A stretch of DNA of 32,524 bases, from contig NZUK01000038.1 of the NCBI GenBank assembly GCA_002701365.1, positions 27,503 to 60,026 of the forward strand, in the 5' to 3' direction. The position numbers and the translations under genes were made by a program. The notes beneath the pieces are model-generated. The model had not been told where the DNA came from and searched no databases. It worked only from the letters and a program-made list of their open reading frames with translations. Of this stretch, positions 7,967-16,237 are shown piece by piece. Origin of the DNA: Flavobacteriales bacterium (GTDB lineage: Bacteria; Bacteroidota; Bacteroidia; Flavobacteriales; TMED113). Numbering within the stretch: position 1 is the stretch's first letter; every line of letters begins with the position of its first letter.

Positions 7967-8551
7967 CTATTTAAGATTGTAATGCAATGCAAATTGTAAG
8001 ACTGCAAAATCAATTAATTGAAAATCAGAAAAATGGCTGTCTGATTTAAATTCAGAAATCAAAACTCCGAAATTACATGATATATTATTAGTAATATCAT
8101 AATTATAATCCAGACCATAATAAAAAGACTCATCAAAATGATCAAATTGACTACCATTATTATGTTGATCAAATACATAAACGCCTAATATACCTCCCGA
8201 AAAATGCACGCTATGTCTACCTGAGTAAAAACCTGGCTTTATTCCAAAACCAATATTTTGATGCAATTCAAATTTTGATGTGCGACTTTGATTCAAAACA
8301 ACTTGTTGATTTAAATAAAAAACCTCAAGAACAGTCATGAATTTAGAACTGACCTTAATATTGTTGCCATAATAAATTCCAAAGTCTAAATTTTGACTTT
8401 GCTGACTTACATCGTTATTTTTCAAATTTGCGACAGAAGAAATAGAACCAAAACCAAGGTAAAAATTATGTTGACTTTTAGATAAAAGTGGCAATAATAA
8501 TAATAATAATAACCAAAAAAAACCTCTCACAGTTACAAATTTAAAAACCAA
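7967..8551 (-). CDS. Small outer-membrane beta-barrel protein upstream of photolyase
   Basis: This frame encodes about 190 residues: a signal peptide ending LSKSQ followed by alternating strands with aromatic ends (FYLGFGSIS, FGIYYGNNI, FYYGLDYNYDI, FALHYNLK), as in an eight- to ten-strand outer-membrane barrel. I do not recognise a named family. The start is uncertain. TTG at 8551 gives the longest product; GTG at 8530 gives a cleaner signal peptide (MRGFFWLLLLLLLPLL). A -7 element at 8536-8543 lies inside the longer version, which would favour a nearly leaderless GTG start. The hydrophobic core of the signal peptide is encoded by a TTA trinucleotide run. It is the first gene of a two-gene operon with photolyase, and the reason for that pairing is unclear. 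Confidence 0.7.
   Translation of the reverse strand: MVFKFVTVRGFFWLLLLLLLPLLSKSQHNFYLGFGSISSVANLKNNDVSQQSQNLDFGIYYGNNIKVSSKFMTVLEVFYLNQQVVLNQSRTSKFELHQNIGFGIKPGFYSGRHSVHFSGGILGVYVFDQHNNGSQFDHFDESFYYGLDYNYDITNNISCNFGVLISEFKSDSHFSDFQLIDFAVLQFALHYNLK
8493..8512 (-). repeat. (TTA)6 microsatellite in a signal peptide
   Basis: The plus strand has six AAT units plus AA, read on the minus strand as consecutive TTA leucine codons in the hydrophobic core of the outer-membrane protein's signal peptide. Changes in unit number would stay in frame. Confidence 0.8.
8536..8543 (-). promoter_or_regulatory. -7 element for the outer-membrane protein/photolyase operon
   Basis: The minus strand reads TAAATTTG, a perfect TAnnTTTG. 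The nearest TTG at a plausible -33 place is 24 nt away, inside the palindrome at 8555-8571, so spacing is at the long end. It supports the GTG start at 8530. Confidence 0.4.
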
Positions 8552-8554
8552 ACA

Positions 8555-8571
8555 ATTGTTAGACTAACAAT
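8555..8571. promoter_or_regulatory. 8-1-8 palindrome, candidate operator of the photolyase operon
   Basis: ATTGTTAG-A-CTAACAAT is a perfect 8-1-8 inverted repeat. It lies 12-28 nt upstream of the -7 element, over the -33 position, where a repressor or activator would act. The regulator is unknown. Confidence 0.45.
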
Positions 8572-8646
8572 ATAAATAAATAATTATAGATTATAATACA
8601 ATTACTATTATTTACAATAATCAATAGTAAAAGTGTATTAAGCAAC

Positions 8647-8654
8647 TATATTTG
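8647..8654 (+). promoter_or_regulatory. -7 element for typA/helicase operon
   Basis: TATATTTG matches TAnnTTTG exactly and ends 15 nt before the typA ATG at 8670. It rules against the upstream TTG (8652) as the start. No clear -33 TTG is seen at the usual spacing. Confidence 0.5.
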
Positions 8655-8669
8655 CACAAAATAAAAAAT

Positions 8670-10427
8670 ATGGACTCTATAAGAAATATCGCTATCATTG
8701 CTCATGTCGATCACGGAAAAACCACGTTAGTGGATCGAATTATTCAAACTTGCAATATTGAAAAATCTAAAAATAATAGCGATGAATTAATTCTTGACAA
8801 TAATGATTTGGAAAGAGAAAGAGGAATTACAATTTTATCAAAAAACATATCAGTCACATACAAAAACGTAAAAATAAATATTATTGACACACCAGGACAC
8901 GCCGATTTTGGAGGAGAAGTTGAAAGAGTTTTGAAGATGGCTGATGGGGTATTATTATTAGTTGATGCATTTGAAGGAGTAATGCCTCAAACTAGATTTG
9001 TGCTTCAGAAAGCAATAGAACTAAACTTAAAACCTATTTTAATCATTAATAAAATAGACAAAGAAAATTGCCAACCTGAATTAGTTCAGGAATCTGTCTT
9101 TGACTTAATGTTTAATTTAAATGCAACTGAGGATCAATTAGATTTTCAAACACTATTCGGATCTTCTAAACAAGGTTGGATGTCTTCGGACTGGAAATGT
9201 CCAACTGACAATATAAATGTGCTATTAGATGCTATAATAAAATTCATCCCTCAAGCACCTTGTAGAGAAGGGTCAACAAAAATGCAAATAACTTCCTTAG
9301 ACTACTCTAGCTTTAAAGGTAGAATCGCGATTGGAAGAGTGTTTCAAGGTAGCATTAAGAATGGTGGAGATTATATATTATGTAAACAATCTGAAAATAA
9401 AAAAATTCGCATTAAAGAAGTTTTTGAATTTCAAGGATTAGGAAAATCCACTGTAGAAACAATCAAATCAGGGGACATTTGTGCAATTGTAGGTATAGAT
9501 GATTTTGAAATTGGTGACACAATAGCAAGTATAGATGACCCTACCCCATTGCCAAGGATCAAAATAGATGAACCTACGATGAGTATGCTATTCACAATTA
9601 ACAATTCTCCCTTTTTTGGAAAAGAAGGCAAATATGTGACATCTCGACATATAAGGGATAGGTTAATAAAAGAAACAGAAAAAAATTTAGCCCTAAAAGT
9701 GGAAGAAACAGAATCAGAAGATAAATTTAATGTCTTTGGAAGAGGTATACTACACTTATCCATTCTAATTGAAACAATGAGAAGAGAAGGATATGAACTA
9801 CAAGTTGGTAAACCAAAAGTCATTGAAAAAGATGTAAATGGTGAAAAACACGAACCATTTGAAACATTAGTTATTGACATTCCTGAAGATCACTCAGGAA
9901 AAGCTATTGAATTAGTAACAAAACGAAAAGGTGACTTATTAATCATGGAGCCTAAAGGTGATTTACAACACTTAGAATTTGATATTCCATCTAGAGGTTT
10001 AATTGGATTAAGGAATAATCTATTAACCGCAACATCAGGTACTGCTATTATGACACATCGATTTAGAGAGTTTAAAAAGTACAAAGGTGGTATTGAAACA
10101 AGAACAAAAGGATCTCTTACATCTGGAGAGCAAGGTCCTGCAACCTCTTTTGCATTAAATAGACTACAAGATCGAGGACGTTTTTTTGTTGCACCTACTG
10201 AAGTAATTTATAAAGGCCAAGTTATTGGAGAACACAATAGAGAAAATGACCTAGAGGTAAACCTTATAAAAGGAAAGCAACTAACAAACATGAGAAAGTC
10301 AGGTTCAGACGATGCAATGAAAATTGCACCCAGGATAGAATTTTCACTTGAAGAAGCTATGGAATATATAAAAGATGACGAATACTTAGAAATCACTCCA
10401 CTTAATTTAAGAATGAGAAAAATATGA
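8670..10427 (+). CDS. typA: TypA/BipA ribosome-associated GTPase
   Basis: This 585-residue translational GTPase of the EF-G-like family acts on the ribosome, with roles in subunit assembly at low temperature and in stress responses. Starting from the ATG, the G motifs are AHVDHGKTTL (G1, about 10-19), RERGITI (G2), DTPGHADF (G3) and NKID (G4). The middle and C-terminal domains contain FGRGILHLSILIETMRREGYE, PSRGLIGLRNNLLT, GSLTSGEQGPATSFAL and DDEYLEITPLNLRMRK, the diagnostic TypA tail. Length is normal. An in-frame TTG 18 bp upstream overlaps the promoter, so I reject it. The stop overlaps the ATG of the helicase by four bases, which implies translational coupling of two RNA/ribosome genes. 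Confidence 0.95.
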   Translation: MDSIRNIAIIAHVDHGKTTLVDRIIQTCNIEKSKNNSDELILDNNDLERERGITILSKNISVTYKNVKINIIDTPGHADFGGEVERVLKMADGVLLLVDAFEGVMPQTRFVLQKAIELNLKPILIINKIDKENCQPELVQESVFDLMFNLNATEDQLDFQTLFGSSKQGWMSSDWKCPTDNINVLLDAIIKFIPQAPCREGSTKMQITSLDYSSFKGRIAIGRVFQGSIKNGGDYILCKQSENKKIRIKEVFEFQGLGKSTVETIKSGDICAIVGIDDFEIGDTIASIDDPTPLPRIKIDEPTMSMLFTINNSPFFGKEGKYVTSRHIRDRLIKETEKNLALKVEETESEDKFNVFGRGILHLSILIETMRREGYELQVGKPKVIEKDVNGEKHEPFETLVIDIPEDHSGKAIELVTKRKGDLLIMEPKGDLQHLEFDIPSRGLIGLRNNLLTATSGTAIMTHRFREFKKYKGGIETRTKGSLTSGEQGPATSFALNRLQDRGRFFVAPTEVIYKGQVIGEHNRENDLEVNLIKGKQLTNMRKSGSDDAMKIAPRIEFSLEEAMEYIKDDEYLEITPLNLRMRKI

Positions 10428-12061
10428 AATTTGCAGAATTAGATATCAATCAACATATAAAAAAATCTCTCAGTAAATTAAACTTTATTGAAACCACCGA
10501 AATCCAAAATGAGGCTATACCCTTTTTATTAGAATCAAGTAATGATCTTATTGGCTTAGCTCAAACTGGAACTGGAAAAACAGCAGCATTTGGAATACCA
10601 ATAATTCAAAAAACTAACATCAATCACAACTATACTCAATGTATAGTATTGTGTCCTACTAGAGAATTATGCATGCAAATAACTAAAGATCTTGAAAGTT
10701 TTTCAATAAACACAAAAGTAAAAATCAATGCAGTCTATGGAGGAACAGATATAAAATCACAAATCCAAGCTTTAAAAAAAGGAAATCACATTATCGTAGG
10801 CACCCCTGGAAGAGTAATTGATCTAATTAAAAGAAACAAAATAAATCTAGTAAAAATCAACGCTGTTGTAATGGATGAAGCTGATGAGATGTTAAACATG
10901 GGATTTAAACAAGATATTGATACTATTTTAAAAGACACACCTAAAGAAAAACAAACACTACTCTTTTCTGCAACTATGCCAAAAGATGTTTTAAAAATAT
11001 CTAAAAGTTACATGAGGGAACCTCATATGATTGAAATATCTAAAAGAAATGAAGCAGGAAAAAATATTGCACATTCATACTATATTGTAAGTAATAGACA
11101 ACGATATGCAGCACTAAGAAGACTATGCGATTTCAACCCAAGTATTTATGGCATTGTATTCTGTAGAACCAGAAGAGAATGCAAAGATGTTTCTAGTAGA
11201 TTAATGGAAGATGGCTACAACGCAGACTCACTTCATGGGGATTTATCTCAATCTCAAAGAGATCATGTAATGCAGAAGTTTAGACAAAGAAATCTAGAGA
11301 TCTTAGTAGCTACTGATGTAGCAGCCAGAGGATTAGATGTTGATAATATTTCACACATCATAAATTATAATTTGCCAGATGACAATGAAGTATATATTCA
11401 TAGATCAGGAAGAACAGCTAGAGCTAATAAAAAAGGGGAATCAATTATTATAGCAACTGATAGAAATATAAAAAAAATAAAAGAAATTGAAAAAATGATT
11501 AATAAAAAAATCATTTTAAATCAAATGCCAACAGGAGATATGATTTGTGAAAAACAACTTTTAAGTTTAATTAATAAAATTCAAACATCTCCAATAGACA
11601 AGCAAATCGAAAAGTATCTGCCAAGTATTTCTGAAAAACTTAATCATCTTGACAAAGAAACACTTATTAAACAATTTGTATCAGTGGAGTTTAATAGATT
11701 TCTATCCTTCTATAACAACACTCCTGACTTAAAACAAATCAAAGAAAAAGACTCGGGGAGAAAATCTAAGCAAGATACTGTAAGACTCCATATAAATGTT
11801 GGAAAAAAACAAGGACTAGGAGCACAAAACATATTAGGTCTAATTAATGAGAAAATTAAAAAAAGAGATGTTTTTATTGGAAAAATAGATATCATGAAAA
11901 GTTTTTCTTTTTTTGAAATTGACAATAATTACGGAGCAGAAATAATCAAAAAAATAAATAAAACTAAATGGAGAGGTACTGTTTTAAAAATTGAAATAGC
12001 CAAAGAGTTTTCTCAACAAAAATCAACTCCTAAGAAGAAAAGAAAAAAATCAAAATTTTAA
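10424..12061 (+). CDS. DEAD-box RNA helicase with DbpA-type RNA-binding domain
   Basis: This 545-residue ATP-dependent RNA helicase is probably involved in ribosome assembly or mRNA turnover. The helicase core shows the Q motif (TTEIQNEAIP), motif I AQTGTGKT (46-53), PTREL, GTPGR, DEAD (151-154), SAT (182-184), ATDVAARGLD and HRSGRTAR. From about residue 455 a small domain (VRLHINVGKKQGLGAQNIL to WRGTVLKIEIAKE) matches the DbpA/CsdA RNA-binding domain, followed by a Lys-rich tail (PKKKRKKSKF) suited to RNA contact. It is closer to DeaD/CsdA in layout than to RhlE. It starts within the typA stop codon and ends overlapping the convergent glycosyltransferase stop by four bases. Confidence 0.93.
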   Translation: MKFAELDINQHIKKSLSKLNFIETTEIQNEAIPFLLESSNDLIGLAQTGTGKTAAFGIPIIQKTNINHNYTQCIVLCPTRELCMQITKDLESFSINTKVKINAVYGGTDIKSQIQALKKGNHIIVGTPGRVIDLIKRNKINLVKINAVVMDEADEMLNMGFKQDIDTILKDTPKEKQTLLFSATMPKDVLKISKSYMREPHMIEISKRNEAGKNIAHSYYIVSNRQRYAALRRLCDFNPSIYGIVFCRTRRECKDVSSRLMEDGYNADSLHGDLSQSQRDHVMQKFRQRNLEILVATDVAARGLDVDNISHIINYNLPDDNEVYIHRSGRTARANKKGESIIIATDRNIKKIKEIEKMINKKIILNQMPTGDMICEKQLLSLINKIQTSPIDKQIEKYLPSISEKLNHLDKETLIKQFVSVEFNRFLSFYNNTPDLKQIKEKDSGRKSKQDTVRLHINVGKKQGLGAQNILGLINEKIKKRDVFIGKIDIMKSFSFFEIDNNYGAEIIKKINKTKWRGTVLKIEIAKEFSQQKSTPKKKRKKSKF

Positions 12062-12849
12062 CTGACCTTATTTTGATTGATTCCCTTATTACAAATAATT
12101 ATTTTATTAGCTACACTATTCTTAAGTATCTTCAGATTTCGCTTAACATCACTTTTAGAATTATTTTCATGATGCAAATGGTAAGTCAAAGCTGTAAATT
12201 TTAATCTTTTCTTAAAAAGACCATTGTTTATTAATCTTGCAGAAAGTTCAGAATCCTCTAATCCCCATCCTAACATATCTTCATTATAACCATTGATTTT
12301 TTCAAAATCCTTTTTCCAACAAGAAAAATTACATCCCCGAGTCTTCCTTAATGTAGTAGATTTATAACTAAAAAAATTTGACAAAAAAGGTGAATAGATA
12401 GTATTTATTCTATTATTAACTCCGCGATTAAAAAAATGGAAATTAATATTTTTATTCCTTAATCTTTCTAATGTTATTTTCTCATTCAAAAAAACTCTTC
12501 CTCCATGAATAAATTTATTTTTTTCTGCGCTTTTAATATGATCTTTAATAAAATGTTCATGTAATATAATATCGCCGTCAATTTGTATTATATAATCACC
12601 AGAAGAAGCTACAAATGCTTTGTTAAGAATTTTTGTTTTTCTAAAGCCAATATCTTGATGCCAAATATGATTAATTGAGTTAAGAAAAATATTTTTATAT
12701 TTTTCAAATATCAACTTGGTAGAATTAGATGAACCATCATCAGCAATAATTATTTCATCAACAGTGACAGATTGAAACAATACACTTTTAAGGACTAAAT
12801 CAAGAGCTTCAGGCCAGTTGTAAGTTGATATAATTAGACTGGTTCTCAT
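12058..12849 (-). CDS. Family 2 glycosyltransferase
   Basis: This 263-residue GT-A fold enzyme should transfer a sugar from a nucleotide donor. The N-terminal half has the family start TSLIISTYNWPEALDLVLKSV, then DEIIIADDGSSNSTK (nucleotide-binding DDGS) and YIIQIDGDIILH (the metal-binding DxD). The second half contains TRGCNFSCWKKDFEKINGYNE followed by GWGLEDSELSARLIN, typical of the Glyco_transf_7C/galactosyltransferase-like group that builds surface glycans. No membrane segment is seen, so it is cytoplasmic or peripheral. It lies 25 bp after the patatin gene and is likely cotranscribed with it. The acceptor and sugar are unknown. Confidence 0.88.
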   Translation of the reverse strand: MRTSLIISTYNWPEALDLVLKSVLFQSVTVDEIIIADDGSSNSTKLIFEKYKNIFLNSINHIWHQDIGFRKTKILNKAFVASSGDYIIQIDGDIILHEHFIKDHIKSAEKNKFIHGGRVFLNEKITLERLRNKNINFHFFNRGVNNRINTIYSPFLSNFFSYKSTTLRKTRGCNFSCWKKDFEKINGYNEDMLGWGLEDSELSARLINNGLFKKRLKFTALTYHLHHENNSKSDVKRNLKILKNSVANKIIICNKGINQNKVS

Positions 12850-12874
12850 TTTAAAAAAATTGCATATAATATAG

Positions 12875-13735
12875 TCAACAAGAAAAGTCCTTAAAACTAT
12901 CGATAATATCTAAACCTTTTTCAATACCGCAATGATAATCATGTTCTAAATTAGATTTAGAAGCACCAAGAACCGTTGATTTTAAAAATTGATTAGGACA
13001 AATTTGAATTATATCAACATCAAAATGCTTTTGATGAATAAAATCAACAGCTTTATTATAACAAGTATACTCCTTTAAAAAAATTTCACTCATTTTAGGA
13101 TTCTCTCTCCACCAATATCCTGCAATCATACCAAAATAATTTAAGCCATCAATTTTATAATCTCCAGGATGAGGTCTAATAACAATAACTTTATCAGCAC
13201 CACAATCAACTACATGTTTAACTGGTATAGGATCAGACCAAGCACCATCCATTAATGATAGATTATTAATCTTGCATGATCCCTTAGTAAAAAAAGGCAA
13301 AGAAGATGTTGCACGTAAACATCTATAGATATTGTTGTAATCAGGCTCTAAATAAACAGGTTTTCCATTGTCAATATTGGTAGCAACGACTTGGAATTTT
13401 TTATCTTCAGAAAGATTAGTTATTTTTTTAATATCTAATGGGTTGTTTTTAACAGCATATTGAGTTAAATATTTTAAATTCATAAATCCTTGATCTGAAA
13501 AAGCATTTTTATAGCTCAAAAACTGAGCGTCATCACAAACTTTTTTTGACATTTTATAGTAGACCTTATATTGATTTGCAATATAATATGACAAACACAT
13601 CGCTCCACTAGAAACACCAATAAAATGATCAAATGGATTAAATTTATTTACTAAAAATGCATCCAAGACTCCAGCGGAAAAAACAGACTTAAAACCGCCA
13701 CCCTCAATAACTAAAGATATTTTATTTTTCTTCAA
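12875..13735 (-). CDS. Patatin-like phospholipase (YjjU-like)
   Basis: This 286-residue predicted lipid acyl hydrolase has the oxyanion-hole GGG (12-14, EGGGFKS), the nucleophile motif G40-V-S42-S-G44 and the partner Asp in LMDGAWSDPIPV (D163), which make up the Ser-Asp dyad of patatins. RCLRATSSLPFFTKG and IVIRPHPGDYK are typical of bacterial YjjU-type members. There is no signal peptide, so it should be cytoplasmic. The start is TTG at 13735 (MKKNKISLVIEGGG). An exact -7 element (13744-13751) lies just upstream, which leaves a very short leader. A glycosyltransferase gene follows 25 bp downstream. Confidence 0.9.
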   Translation of the reverse strand: MKKNKISLVIEGGGFKSVFSAGVLDAFLVNKFNPFDHFIGVSSGAMCLSYYIANQYKVYYKMSKKVCDDAQFLSYKNAFSDQGFMNLKYLTQYAVKNNPLDIKKITNLSEDKKFQVVATNIDNGKPVYLEPDYNNIYRCLRATSSLPFFTKGSCKINNLSLMDGAWSDPIPVKHVVDCGADKVIVIRPHPGDYKIDGLNYFGMIAGYWWRENPKMSEIFLKEYTCYNKAVDFIHQKHFDVDIIQICPNQFLKSTVLGASKSNLEHDYHCGIEKGLDIIDSFKDFSC

Positions 13736-13743
13736 AAAAATTG

Positions 13744-13751
13744 CAAAATTA
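13744..13751 (-). promoter_or_regulatory. -7 element for the patatin/glycosyltransferase operon
   Basis: The minus strand reads TAATTTTG, an exact TAnnTTTG, ending 8 nt before the TTG start. The nearest upstream TTG is only 12 nt away, so no good -33 element is visible. Confidence 0.35.
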
Positions 13752-13836
13752 AATATTAAAACACAATTAACTATTATTTATAATATAAAAAAATAATTGA
13801 ATAAGTCAATTTTTTGAGAATAGATTTAAGTGTAAA

Positions 13837-14895
13837 TTATGGCCTACCTAGAACATAAAGCATTTTTCCATGAGATAAAATTGCTTGAAAAAAATTCTTT
13901 TCGCAATGATAAGGTAATCCATATTCCTTTGTTAGTTTTCTAACAATTTTTGAAATACCTGCATAATGAACGTGACAAATACCAGGGAATAAATGATGTT
14001 CAACTTGATAATTTAAACCTCCAATAAACCATGAAAATATTTTACTATTTGGAGAGTAATTTGAAGTTGTTTCAAGTTGATTAATTGCCCATTCATTTGG
14101 ATTAAATTCTTTATCATAACTAAGGTGTTTGCAATCAGGCATTATATGAGCTGTTTGAAAAACAATTGCCAATAAAAAACCTGAAACAAAGTGCATTAGC
14201 ATAAATAAACCAAACCATTGTAAAAAATTGATATCTAAAAAAAATAAAGGAATGAATAGTATGAAAAAATAATATACCATTTTCCACAAAATTAGCTCCT
14301 TCATTAATTGCTTAAATTCTATTCCTGATATAACAGTACTATCTCTCCACTCAAACAACTGTTTAAATTCCTTCATAGTAGCAAAGGAAAAAGTCATTAA
14401 ACCATAGAGAAACCAAGCGTAAATAAATTGAAAACGATAGAATTTTCTATAAGGACTATCAGGTGAAAACCGCAATAGTTTAACAGGGCTTACATCAGGA
14501 TCATGATTAATCATATTTGTGTACTTATGGTGTAATTGATTGTGCTGAATCCTCCAATTTTTATATGAGCCTCCTACAACTTGAAGGGTCAAACCCATGA
14601 GATCGTTAACTGATTTTTTTGTTGAAAAAGCATTGTGATTACCATCATGCATTATACACATGCCAACCCCAGACATACCAAGGCCCATTAATAGCCAACA
14701 AATCCAGTAATATGAAGGGTCATTAACAACACCAAGTATCATCAAGCAATAGGGGATAACATAAAGGGATAGCATAAATAAACATTTGAAATACATGTTA
14801 AAATTAGCTTTCTTATGTGTGTTTTGTTTAATAAAGTACTGATTAACCTCTTGTTTAAGGTGCTTGTAAAAATTAACTTTTTTATTATCTGTCAT
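13837..14895 (-). CDS. Membrane fatty-acid desaturase with QxxHH third box
   Basis: This 352-residue di-iron membrane desaturase shows the three histidine boxes: HDGNH (83-87), HNQLHH (118-123) and QVEHH (297-301). The Gln at the head of the third box is the mark of front-end and linoleoyl-CoA-type desaturases. Hydrophobic segments lie at about 35-80 and 155-250, as expected for four membrane helices with the boxes on the cytoplasmic face. No cytochrome b5 domain is fused, so a separate electron donor is needed. The ATG follows a usual A-rich leader. Membrane fluidity or polyunsaturated lipid synthesis is the likely role; the exact position of the double bond cannot be read from sequence. Confidence 0.9.
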   Translation of the reverse strand: MTDNKKVNFYKHLKQEVNQYFIKQNTHKKANFNMYFKCLFMLSLYVIPYCLMILGVVNDPSYYWICWLLMGLGMSGVGMCIMHDGNHNAFSTKKSVNDLMGLTLQVVGGSYKNWRIQHNQLHHKYTNMINHDPDVSPVKLLRFSPDSPYRKFYRFQFIYAWFLYGLMTFSFATMKEFKQLFEWRDSTVISGIEFKQLMKELILWKMVYYFFILFIPLFFLDINFLQWFGLFMLMHFVSGFLLAIVFQTAHIMPDCKHLSYDKEFNPNEWAINQLETTSNYSPNSKIFSWFIGGLNYQVEHHLFPGICHVHYAGISKIVRKLTKEYGLPYHCEKNFFQAILSHGKMLYVLGRP

Positions 14896-14980
14896 AATGA
14901 TCTATTAGTTAGCAATTATAAACTAATAATTTGAAAGATCTGTGCAAATCAATGGAATTTTATAAACAATAGTATTTTCA

Positions 14981-16141
14981 CTAATCAACAATGATTGTAC
15001 TTGATACATTTTTAGCTTTATTAACAAGATTTTTAATGTCATATTTCCCATATGCCAAAGCCACTCCCATTCTTCTAAATGGATGCGCTGAAGGTTTACC
15101 AAAAAGTTTAAATTTAGTATCTTCAAACATTGCTGCTTCAACAAGTCCTGAAAAGAATGGGAATTTAGAATTTTTCTTAGTAGCTAATACAACTGAAGAA
15201 GCTCCGTTTCGTATTAAATTAATATTTAAGACAGGAATACCTAAAATAGCACGTGCATGCAATTCAAACTCTGTGAAATTTTGTGTGCCAGCTAAAGTAA
15301 CCATACCTGTATCATGAGGTCTTGGAGATAATTCTGAAAAATATACTTCATTATTTTTAATAAAAAACTCCACACCCCATATACCATTACCGCCTAAAGC
15401 TTTAGTTATAGCACATGATACTTTTTGTGCTTTTTTTAATACTTCATTGTTCATATTAGCTGGCTGCCAACTCTCCTGATAGTCACCACGTTCTTGTCTA
15501 TGTCCAATAGGTGGACAATAAAGAGTTTTTTGATTATTTTGTGTTAGAGTAAGAAGAGTAATTTCATAGTCAAATTCTACAAATTCTTCTACTATCACTT
15601 CCATCAAATCTCCTCTAGAACCTCTAATGGCATAATCCCAAGCTTTATCAATATCTAAATTAGTTCGTATTATAGACTGTCCTTTTCCTGAACTAGACAT
15701 CAGCGGCTTAACTACGCATGGCAAACCAGTAAACTCAACTGCATTTTTTAACTCATCAATAGATTTAGCATATCTATATTTTGCTGTTTTAAAACCTAGA
15801 TCAATCGACACTAAATCTCTAATTGCTTTACGGTTCATTGTATAATTTACAGCTTTAGCAGATGGTATAACAGTAAATCCTTGTTTTTCATAATCATAAA
15901 AACGTTCTGTTCTTATACTCTCAATTTCAGGAACAATAAAATCAGGATTGTGTTTATTGACAATTTCATCTAGTTCAGAACCATTCAACATGTCAATAAC
16001 CTCAAATTCATTTGCAACTTGCATAGCCGGAGCATCTACATAATTATCTACAGCAACAACATGTTGTCCCAAACGCTGCATGGCAATTACTAACTCTTTG
16101 CCTAATTCACCAGAACCTAATAGTAATATTTTTTTTCTCAT
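14981..16141 (-). CDS. purT: Formate-dependent GAR formyltransferase PurT
   Basis: This 386-residue ATP-grasp enzyme makes formyl-GAR from GAR, formate and ATP in de novo purine synthesis, the folate-independent route. The N-terminal domain has [21 protein letters not shown] and [12 protein letters not shown] (substrate site). The ATP-grasp part has [68 protein letters not shown] and [10 protein letters not shown]. These match E. coli PurT throughout and the length is normal. The gene follows the PhzF-family gene with a 75-bp gap that holds a tandem repeat, so it may have its own regulation. Confidence 0.95.
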   Translation of the reverse strand: MRKKILLLGSGELGKELVIAMQRLGQHVVAVDNYVDAPAMQVANEFEVIDMLNGSELDEIVNKHNPDFIVPEIESIRTERFYDYEKQGFTVIPSAKAVNYTMNRKAIRDLVSIDLGFKTAKYRYAKSIDELKNAVEFTGLPCVVKPLMSSSGKGQSIIRTNLDIDKAWDYAIRGSRGDLMEVIVEEFVEFDYEITLLTLTQNNQKTLYCPPIGHRQERGDYQESWQPANMNNEVLKKAQKVSCAITKALGGNGIWGVEFFIKNNEVYFSELSPRPHDTGMVTLAGTQNFTEFELHARAILGIPVLNINLIRNGASSVVLATKKNSKFPFFSGLVEAAMFEDTKFKLFGKPSAHPFRRMGVALAYGKYDIKNLVNKAKNVSSTIIVD

Positions 16142-16166
16142 ATTAAATTTCTTAAATACCTAATAT

Positions 16167-16207
16167 ACATGTTTTATTATTGATCATAAACATGTTTTAT
16201 TATTGAT
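16167..16207. repeat. 23-bp tandem direct repeat in the purT leader
   Basis: The 18-nt unit ACATGTTTTATTATTGAT occurs at 16167-16184 and again, identical, at 16190-16207 (period 23 bp, about two helical turns). It lies 26-66 nt upstream of the purT start. Same-face spacing suggests a cooperative binding site, but no regulator is identified. Confidence 0.5.
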
Positions 16208-16215
16208 TTTAACTT

Positions 16216-16237
16216 GTTAAAAATTATAATTTTTAAC
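16216..16237 (-). terminator. Perfect 22-nt palindrome across the PhzF-family stop, weak terminator candidate
   Basis: An 11+11 perfect inverted repeat (arms GTTAAAAATTA / TAATTTTTAAC) covers the last codons and stop of the PhzF-family gene. No U-rich tail follows on the minus strand, so a terminator or 3'-end stabiliser is only possible. Confidence 0.25.

Noticed and set aside
9431-10396. Three minus-strand ORFs opposite typA
   Set aside because: They mirror conserved TypA sequence; Ser/Ile-rich products are typical of antisense reading of AT-rich genes.
14923-15144. Minus-strand ORF of 73 codons overlapping the 3' end of purT
   Set aside because: It lies in another frame over a strongly conserved purT C-terminus and has no recognisable features.
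14991-15317. Plus-strand ORF of 108 codons inside purT
   Set aside because: Antisense shadow of the conserved PurT reading frame; composition is not protein-like.
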